A DNA stretch of 64,000 bases from Urbifossiella limnaea (lineage in GTDB: Bacteria; Planctomycetota; Planctomycetia; Gemmatales; Gemmataceae), in contig NZ_CP036273.1 in the NCBI RefSeq assembly GCF_007747215.1, positions 1,348,322 to 1,412,321 on the forward strand, read 5' to 3'. Shown here one piece after another: positions 58,713-64,000 of the stretch (its first letter is position 1; every line of letters begins with the position of its first letter). Made by a program: the position numbers and the translations under genes. The notes under the pieces are model-generated. The model worked only from the letters and a program-made list of their open reading frames with translations, did no database searches and was not told the origin of the DNA.

Positions 58713-60077
58713 ATGACCCGCGCGCGATTGTTGGTGTGCCTCGCCCTCGCCGGCCTGGCGGCGCCGGTGCGCGGGCAGGAGGCGGCCTGGAAGGCCGGAG
58801 TGGCGCGGGCCGTCATCACCCCAAACACGGACGTCTGGCTCGCGGGCTACGGGACCAAGCGGCCCCCCGACGGGAAGCTCCACGACCTGTGGATGAAGGC
58901 TCTCGCCCTGGAGGACCACACGGGCGACCGCGCCGTCCTGATCACCAGCGACTTCCAGGGCGTGCCGAAGGAGATGAGCGACCGCGTGTTCGAGCAACTC
59001 CGCGTGAAGTACAAGCTCGAACGCCGCCAGGTGATGTTCACCTTCTCGCACAACCACTGCGGGCCGCGGCTCGGCAGCGACCTGGTGGACTACTACCCGG
59101 TCGAGGCCGAGCAGGAGAAGCTCGTCGCCGAGTACACGACATTGATGGAGGCCCGGCTCGTGGCGATGGTCGGCGAGGCACTCGGGCGGCTCGCCCCGGC
59201 GGCGCTGGCGACCGGCCGCGGGACCGCGACCTTCGCCGTGAACCGCCGCAACAACCGCGAGGCCGACGTGCCCGCACTGCTGGCGAAGGGGGAGCCGCTG
59301 AAGGGGCCGGTCGACCACGCCGTCCCGGTGCTGACCGTGACCGGGGCGGACGGGAAGCTCGCCGCCGTCCTCTTCGGCTACGCCTGCCACCCGACGACGC
59401 TCAGCTTCAACAAGTGGTGCGGCGACTACCCCGGCTTCGCGCAGCTGGCCGTCGAGAAGGCCCACCCCGGCGCCACGGCGATGTTCGTCAACACCTGCGG
59501 CGGCGACCAGAACCCGCTCCCGCGCCGGTCGGTGGAGCTCTGCGAGAAGTACGGCCACATGCTCGCCGCCGCCGTCGAGGACGTACTCAAGACGCCGCTC
59601 AAGCCGGTCGCCCCGGGCCTGAAGACGGCGTTCGAGTACGTGGACCTGCCGTACGAGCGGGTCGTGACCCGCGAGGACCTGAAGGCGGCGGCCGCCGACG
59701 CGAACCCGATCAAGAGGCGGTGGGCTGAACGGCTGCTGAAGCAACTTGACGCCGGGGCGACGTTCCCGGCCGCGTACCCGTACCCGGTCCACGCCTGGCG
59801 GCTCGGCCGCGACACGCTGATGATCGGGACGGGGGCCGAGACGGTGGTGGACTACGCGCTCCAGTTCAAGGCCGCGTACGGGTCCGACACCTGGGTGTGC
59901 GGCTACGCCGACGACATGCTCGCCTACATCCCGTCCCGCCGCGTCTGGGACGAGGGCGGCTACGAGGGCGGCCCGAACCTGTTCGAGTACGGCCGGCCCG
60001 CGTTCCGCTGGGCGGGCGACGTGGAGGCCCGGGTGACGCGCACCGTCGCGCGGGTGGTCCGGGCCGTCGAACCGTGA
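58713..60077 (+). CDS. Secreted neutral ceramidase-like hydrolase (copy 2)
   Basis: The 454-residue product has a signal peptide (LLVCLALAGLAAPVRGQ) and the neutral/alkaline ceramidase-like fold: VARAVITPNTDVWLAGYG, AVLITSDFQGVP, FTFSHNHCGPRL (the His-x-His zinc pair), GYACHPTTLSFNKWCGDYPGFA and FVNTCGGDQNPLPRR. It is closer in length to copy 1 at 50230 than to true ceramidases and probably shares its type of substrate, though the two are clearly divergent paralogues. It is divergent from the LamG gene. The downstream hairpin at 60103-60141 should end the transcript. Confidence 0.88.
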   Translation: MTRARLLVCLALAGLAAPVRGQEAAWKAGVARAVITPNTDVWLAGYGTKRPPDGKLHDLWMKALALEDHTGDRAVLITSDFQGVPKEMSDRVFEQLRVKYKLERRQVMFTFSHNHCGPRLGSDLVDYYPVEAEQEKLVAEYTTLMEARLVAMVGEALGRLAPAALATGRGTATFAVNRRNNREADVPALLAKGEPLKGPVDHAVPVLTVTGADGKLAAVLFGYACHPTTLSFNKWCGDYPGFAQLAVEKAHPGATAMFVNTCGGDQNPLPRRSVELCEKYGHMLAAAVEDVLKTPLKPVAPGLKTAFEYVDLPYERVVTREDLKAAAADANPIKRRWAERLLKQLDAGATFPAAYPYPVHAWRLGRDTLMIGTGAETVVDYALQFKAAYGSDTWVCGYADDMLAYIPSRRVWDEGGYEGGPNLFEYGRPAFRWAGDVEARVTRTVARVVRAVEP

Positions 60078-60102
60078 AGACGGGTTAGCCACACTACATC
60101 AC

Positions 60103-60141
60103 GATGGCGTCGGCCCGGCCACGGGCCAGCACGACGCCATC
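60103..60141 (+). terminator. Hairpin after the ceramidase-like gene
   Basis: GATGGCGTCG (60103-60112) pairs with CGACGCCATC (60132-60141), and an inner GCCC/GGGC stem strengthens it. GTTTTG follows shortly after. It lies 26 nt after the stop and is a credible terminator. Confidence 0.65.
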
Positions 60142-60390
60142 GATGTTTTGCCGCGTGACCCTCGTCCGATTCGTCGTCAGTCGACTCGATCTAGCAAGGA
60201 ACGACCGGGTCTGCCCGGCAGACCCCCCCCGCGGGGAATCCGCAGCGGCCGCTGTCGAGACGTAACCCGCAGCCCGACAGGATGATCCAGGGGAGTCGGG
60301 ACGGGGGCGGTTGCGACCGACCCAGGGTTCACGTTCACAGTCATGTCGGTAGAACATGAGAGCGGTTCGGCCGAACTCGCCCGAGAATGC

Positions 60391-60440
60391 CACCGGGGAG
60401 CAGAAGCGGAGACGGCCGTCTCCGCTTCTGCTCCCCGGTG
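60391..60440. repeat. Perfect 50-bp palindrome
   Basis: The two 25-nt halves, 60391-60415 and 60416-60440, are exact complements (CACCGGGGAGCAGAAGCGG, then its mirror) without any loop. It lies 59 bp after the end of the glycine-zipper gene on the minus strand. It may be a terminator for that gene, a cruciform-forming dispersed element, or a binding site. Confidence 0.85.
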
Positions 60441-60498
60441 ATGCCTGAAGTCGCTGAGTAAGTGACGCCGGTTCGAGGTCCAGGCGTCGTTGCGGTTG

Positions 60499-61266
60499 CT
60501 ATTCCTTCGGGAAATCCTCGGCGCGGCGAATGGTCTGGCAGATGCCGCTCACGGTCTCCTTGTAGTGCTCATCGACCTTCGAATCGACGACGAATGCCGC
60601 TCCGACGAGTCGCCCCTTCGCCCCTTCGAAGACGCCCGCCGCGAACACCACGTCGACGCCCTTCTTTCCCTTCCCCGTGCCCGTGACCACCAGGGCGCCA
60701 CCCTTCGTCTCGGCCGGCTCGTCGAATTTGACATCGCTCAGGGACTTCCCGAGCCGTTCCTTGACCAGCTTGGCCCCGGCCTGCTTGTCGGCGGCCTCGA
60801 TCAGGGCGAACATCGCGAAGGCTTGCCCGTCTTGACTGACGGCCGCGGCGTAGTTGTCGCCCTTCCGCTGCTTCCATGAGGTGGGGAACGTGACCCCGAC
60901 CACCGGGCTCTTGAGCACGCGAATGACCACCTCCTCGCCGGCCTTGACATCCTGCCCGGCCGGGGTGACGCCGAGGACGTCCGGCGGCGTTTCGGCGAAA
61001 TTCGACCGCGGGGCACTCTGGTATTCCGCGGTCGTCTGATACTGGGTCCGCGCCGCGTTTTCCCGGTCGATGGCGCTGCGCGTCGCACCCGTGACCACGC
61101 CGATCTTGGCCCCCGTCGCCGCGCCTTCGCTCCCGCCCACCATGTTGCCGACCACGGCGCCTCGCGCGCCGCTCCGGACAGCCCCGCCGCGCTGGCTCAG
61201 GGCGGTGTCCGTCATCACGAGTAGGCCCAGCACGGACACTCCCAGGATGATCCTCAGGACTCTCAT
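60499..61266 (-). CDS. Secreted glycine-zipper protein
   Basis: A signal peptide (ILGVSVLGLLVMTDTALSQ) leads to a glycine-zipper segment (GARGAVVGNMVGGSEGAATGAKIGVVTGA) at about 35-65, a motif found in outer-membrane or envelope-inserting proteins. The rest of the 255 residues has two beta-rich parts (VVIRVLKSPVVGVTFPTSW and GALVVTGTGKGKKGVDVVFA), with no known enzyme motif. The ATG at 61266 has GGAGGAG upstream, which decides the start against an upstream in-frame one. A role at the envelope is inferred. Confidence 0.8.
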   Translation of the reverse strand: MRVLRIILGVSVLGLLVMTDTALSQRGGAVRSGARGAVVGNMVGGSEGAATGAKIGVVTGATRSAIDRENAARTQYQTTAEYQSAPRSNFAETPPDVLGVTPAGQDVKAGEEVVIRVLKSPVVGVTFPTSWKQRKGDNYAAAVSQDGQAFAMFALIEAADKQAGAKLVKERLGKSLSDVKFDEPAETKGGALVVTGTGKGKKGVDVVFAAGVFEGAKGRLVGAAFVVDSKVDEHYKETVSGICQTIRRAEDFPKE

Positions 61267-61579
61267 GGTCGCTCCTCCAGCTGTACCGACCCCCTCAGAG
61301 TTGTGAACCTGGCACAATACCGGGTTCATTTGAGGTTAACGTGATCGACCACATCGACTTGACTCCCGATAGGATACCGCGCCCGGCTAGCAACAACCGT
61401 GACAAACCGTTTATTCCTGCCGTTGCAGGTCCAAGCGTCTGGTGTCGGGGCGCTTCACGGCCCCGACAGGGCGTGGCGTCTCGCGAGCACCCCCCGGCGG
61501 CCCGGGAGAGTCATCGCCCGCGCGGCACCCGTCTTGCCGTGGACGATGGCCTCACCTTCGCGTGCGTCCGGTGGAGGTT
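61267..61579. other. 313-bp gap upstream of the glycine-zipper gene
   Basis: This stretch contains the upstream region of the minus-strand gene at 61266, including a TATTGT-like box near 61320 on that strand without a good -35, and a hairpin TGTCGGGG/CCCCGACA at 61443-61468 that may end the STAS gene transcript. Short open frames in it lack support. Confidence 0.5.
61443..61468 (-). terminator. Possible terminator of the STAS gene
   Basis: TGTCGGGG (61443-61450) and CCCCGACA (61461-61468) form an 8-bp stem, extended by a C-G pair. It lies 112 nt beyond the stop of the minus-strand STAS gene. No T run follows, so the call is weak. Confidence 0.35.
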
Positions 61580-61921
61580 TCAGCCGCCCCGAAGTGCATC
61601 GGCCAGGGTTGGGAGCAACGGGATGATCCGGTCGAGCTTGGTCACCGCCATGACATCCCAGAACGGCCCCGGCGGGCAGCACACCCTGAGTGAGCCCCCG
61701 GTGCGGCGGGCGGCCAGCAGAATCTCGAACAGGTAGCGGCGGACGGAGAGCGTCGCCCGGTCGTCCGCATCCAGTAACAGCACGACCCGCCGGCCGCCCC
61801 CCTCGAACAGCCCGGCCGGGCCAGCGGTGTCTGAGTAGGGGTCGCCCGTAGCGCGGTCGCCGACCTCGACCACAGTGGTGCCGCCGATGCTGCGGATGAA
61901 TAGGACGGGGCCGGCGTACAT
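61580..61921 (-). CDS. STAS-domain protein (anti-sigma factor antagonist-like)
   Basis: The 113-residue product fits a single STAS domain: FIRSIGGTTVVEVGDRATG at the start, RRVVLLLDADDRATLSVRRYLFEILLAARRTGG in the centre, and LRVCCPPGPFWDVMAVTKLDRIIPLLPTLADALRG at the end. The usual phosphorylatable Ser region after the central beta strand reads LDADDRATLSVR, with Thr and Ser candidates. Such proteins bind anti-sigma factors; no partner kinase is next to it. The gene stands alone upstream of a 257-bp gap that holds nothing recognised. Confidence 0.7.
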   Translation of the reverse strand: MYAGPVLFIRSIGGTTVVEVGDRATGDPYSDTAGPAGLFEGGGRRVVLLLDADDRATLSVRRYLFEILLAARRTGGSLRVCCPPGPFWDVMAVTKLDRIIPLLPTLADALRGG

Positions 61922-62178
61922 CGAAACCCCTACCGGTTCAGCCGGCCCCGCCGCCGAGGTGGCGGTAGGGCTCAGTCAACACGAGGACCGCGAGCTTGAC
62001 GGGGTCGGGGAGGTGTTGCCACGCGCGGGAGGGACTCCGGGCGGGCGTCCGCGGCGGAGAGGCATCCGATTTGCATCGGAGCCGTTCCGTTTGGGTGTGT
62101 TTTGGTGTCGTTCGTTCCCGAACCCGGGGGTAGTCCGAAGTGCTTGTGAATCCTGGCTTTTCTGCGGTTTTCCTTGAG

Positions 62179-62252
<74 letters not shown>

Positions 62253-62313
62253 GGCCGTGTCTGCCACCGGAATTCTAGCGGCCGGCCGGACACTTTCAAC
62301 CGCCTTCCGCGAA

Positions 62314-62387
62314 TAACCCGTCGGGGAGTCGAACCCCGTCCTCCGGTGTGAAAAACCGGCGTCCTCGGTCCGGTAGACGAACGGGTC
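62314..62387 (-). tRNA. tRNA-Glu (anticodon TTC)
   Basis: The 74-nt minus-strand sequence folds with acceptor GACCCGT/ACGGGTT, anticodon stem CCGGT/ACCGG around loop TTTTCAC, and T-stem CGGGG/CCCCG with loop TTCGACT. The D region TCGTCTACCGG matches tRNA-Glu. CCA is not encoded. It is the first of two tRNA genes in this orientation and lies 43 bp from the divergent ribD start. Confidence 0.93.
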
Positions 62388-62430
62388 GTACAGTGCCAGT
62401 GACACCGCCCGCCGAACCCGGTTCGCGCCC

Positions 62431-63546
62431 GTGACGCCGCACCCCCTCGAACCCCACATGCGCCACGCCCTCGCCCTCGCGGCGCGGGGGCGCGGCGCCG
62501 TCGAGCCGAATCCCATGGTCGGCGCCGTCGTGCTCGACGCCGCGGGCGCGGTCGTCGGGGAAGGGTGGCACCAGCGCTTCGGCGGGCCGCACGCCGAGGT
62601 GCATGCGCTCGCCGCGGCCGGGGAGCGCGCCCGCGGCGGCACCCTCGTCGTCACCCTCGAACCGTGCTGCCACCAAGGGAAAACGCCGCCCTGCACCGAC
62701 GCCGTGCTCGCGGCCGGCGTGGCGCGCGTCGTCGCGGCGATGGCCGACCCGTTCCCGCGCGTCGCCGGCGGCGGACTGGCGCGCTTGCGGGACGCGGGCG
62801 TCGTCGTCGAGGTCGGGGTGTCCGAGGCCGAGGCGCGGCGGCTGAACGCGGCGTACCTCAAACTCCTCGCCACGGGCCGGCCGTGGGTGCATCTCAAGTG
62901 GGCGATGTCGCTCGACGGCAAGACCGCCACCCGCGCCGGCGACTCGCAGTGGATCAGCGGCCCCGAGTCGCGGCAGCGCGTCCACGAGTTGCGCGGCGTG
63001 GTCGACGCGATCGTCGTGGGCCGCGGCACCGTGGAGGCCGACGACCCGGCCCTGACGGCGCGACCGCCCGGACCGCGGGCGCCGACGCGGGTGGTACTCA
63101 CGGCCGCCGGACGGCTTCCGGACCGCTGTCGGCTGCGCGACACGGCGCGGGCGGTGCCGGTGCTGGTCTTCACCGCCGCGGGAAATGAGGGTCGGATCGC
63201 CGGGTGGGCCGAGGAGGGGGCCGAGGTCGTGGCGCTGCCGGCGGGTGAGGGCGGGCTGTCCGTGGACGCGGTGCTGGCCGAGCTCGGGCGGCGGCGGATG
63301 ACGCACGTGCTGGTCGAAGGTGGGGCGGCGGTCCACGGCGCGTTCCTCGACGCCGGCGCGGCGGACGAGTTGCACGTGTTCGTGGCGCCGCTGCTGATCG
63401 GCGGCGCCGCGGCGCCGGGGGCGACGGGCGGGCGTGGGGTCGAGAAGTTGGTGGCGGCGCTGCGGCTCGGGGAGATGACGGCGGCGCCGAGCGGTGCGGA
63501 CGTGTACCTGCACGCCACCCGTACCGCCGGGGGCGTCAGTTCGTGA
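62431..63546 (+). CDS. ribD: Bifunctional riboflavin deaminase/reductase RibD
   Basis: RibD deaminates and then reduces the pyrimidine intermediate of riboflavin synthesis. The N-terminal deaminase (about 10-150) carries the zinc ligands in HAEVHAL and PCCHQGKTPPCTDAV, and NPMVGAVV. The C-terminal reductase (about 155-371) has WVHLKWAMSLDGKTATRAGDSQWISG, DAIVVGRGTVEADDPALTAR and HVLVEGGAAVHGAFL. The 371-residue length is normal. The GTG at 62431 is used; ATG 62458 is possible. Its last 11 bases overlap the convergent ABC ATPase gene. Confidence 0.93.
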   Translation: MTPHPLEPHMRHALALAARGRGAVEPNPMVGAVVLDAAGAVVGEGWHQRFGGPHAEVHALAAAGERARGGTLVVTLEPCCHQGKTPPCTDAVLAAGVARVVAAMADPFPRVAGGGLARLRDAGVVVEVGVSEAEARRLNAAYLKLLATGRPWVHLKWAMSLDGKTATRAGDSQWISGPESRQRVHELRGVVDAIVVGRGTVEADDPALTARPPGPRAPTRVVLTAAGRLPDRCRLRDTARAVPVLVFTAAGNEGRIAGWAEEGAEVVALPAGEGGLSVDAVLAELGRRRMTHVLVEGGAAVHGAFLDAGAADELHVFVAPLLIGGAAAPGATGGRGVEKLVAALRLGEMTAAPSGADVYLHATRTAGGVSS

Positions 63547-64000
63547 TCCCCTTCGTGATCTCCATGAACACGTTTTCCAGGTTCACTTCCTTCTCCTTGA
63601 ACGCCTTCAGCCGGTAGCCGTCGCGGATCAGCCGCTCGGGGAGGAAGCTGCCGTCCTCGTGGCCGTCCTTCAGCCGCACGTCCAGCATCCCCGTCTTCGC
63701 GTCCGCCTTGACCAGCAGCACCTCGGGGTAGGTCTGGAGCTTCACCGCGGCGTCGGCGTTGCGGTCGCCCACGCTCACGGTGAACGTCGCGTTGCCGCGC
63801 ACCTGCCGGATGGCGTCGTCCACCGACCCGTTGAAGATCAGCTTGCCGCGCTCGATGATGCCGATCTTGTTGCAGATGTCGGCCAGCTCCGGGAGGATGT
63901 GCGACGACACCATGATCGTCTTCGCCTCCTGCCGCAGCCGCTTGATGAGCTCCCGCATCTCGATCCGCGCCCGCGGGTCGAGGCCGCTCGCCGGCTCGTC
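63536..64000 (-). CDS. ABC transporter ATP-binding protein, 5' part beyond the window
   Basis: The frame runs off the window edge. The visible 154 residues begin DEPASGLDPRARIEMREL, the Walker B/D-loop segment, followed by TIMVSSHILPELADICNKIGII, the switch His region. The C-terminal 90 residues are an accessory domain as in ABC-2 type exporters (YRLKAFKEKEVNLENVFMEIT ends such subunits). It therefore couples ATP hydrolysis to export of an unknown substrate, with a permease probably encoded nearby outside the window. Its stop overlaps the ribD end by 11 bases, convergently. Confidence 0.9.
   Translation of the reverse strand, partial: DEPASGLDPRARIEMRELIKRLRQEAKTIMVSSHILPELADICNKIGIIERGKLIFNGSVDDAIRQVRGNATFTVSVGDRNADAAVKLQTYPEVLLVKADAKTGMLDVRLKDGHEDGSFLPERLIRDGYRLKAFKEKEVNLENVFMEITKGITN

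Larger units (their letters stand above)
60078..60498. other. 421-bp gap with hairpins
   Basis: No convincing gene is seen. The gap contains the hairpin at 60103-60141, an A/T-richer stretch around 60150-60200, and the 50-bp palindrome at 60391-60440. A 99-codon minus-strand frame (60393-60094) has no start context or family match and was not called. Confidence 0.6.

Noticed and set aside
60094-60393. 99-codon minus-strand gene
   Set aside because: No start context, no family similarity, and one end overlaps the palindrome; treated as chance.
62388-62430. Promoter of the tRNA pair
   Set aside because: I saw no convincing -35/-10 in these 43 bp, so no site was listed.

Overview
The window is high-GC DNA (about 70 percent by eye) from a planctomycete, most likely a Gemmataceae relative. 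This is inferred from the gene content: two sets of planctomycete-type cytochrome/DUF1549/DUF1553 proteins with DUF1501 partners, an extracellular N-terminal motif of the LExLExRxLLSA kind, an ECF sigma factor coupled to a Ser/Thr kinase, a DUF1080 protein, FGE-like and WD40 proteins, and starts that use ATG, GTG and occasionally TTG. Both window edges cut genes: moeA at the left and an ABC transporter ATPase at the right.

Layout. 1-16.8 kb is mostly housekeeping: moeA, lnt, a secreted protein, a class II cytochrome c, a Cys/Pro-rich secreted protein, a large membrane/TPR protein, a primary-type sigma factor with a clear TATAAT promoter, a NhaR-like regulator, an HPF-like protein overlapping a zinc-ribbon gene, a WD40 protein, thiL, a sugar-phosphate nucleotidyltransferase and a thioredoxin/TPR protein. 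16.9-22 kb holds a Xer recombinase, a 65-residue protein, a NagB-PIG-L fusion and an eight-haem cytochrome. 22-28.7 kb is a signalling and secretion locus: a kinase-FGE fusion translationally coupled to an ECF sigma factor, divergent from two secreted proteins (DJ-1 plus RTX repeats; delta-60 plus FG-GAP-like repeats) that share a 40-nt upstream block. 28.8-31.6 kb has cyclase, SMP-30-like and mannonate dehydratase genes.

31.7-47 kb contains two cytochrome/DUF1549/DUF1553-DUF1501 modules in opposite orientation. The first ends in a D-2-hydroxyacid dehydrogenase whose last codons were duplicated by a complete 1,499-bp IS4-type element; beyond it lies an NHL-repeat/esterase fusion. 47-60 kb is a catabolic-looking accessory region: an oxidoreductase, an operon of DUF1080, isochorismatase-like, ceramidase-like and MFS genes, an AraC-DUF417 pair, a double-SGNH esterase, a LamG protein and a second ceramidase-like protein. 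60-64 kb has a glycine-zipper protein, a STAS protein, tRNA-Arg and tRNA-Glu, ribD and the truncated ABC ATPase.

Long, nearly perfect palindromes are a recurring feature. They lie mainly between convergent genes, probably as two-way terminators, but one family member lies between divergent genes and one palindrome is translated in frame inside lnt. No CRISPR array, rRNA or phage module was seen.
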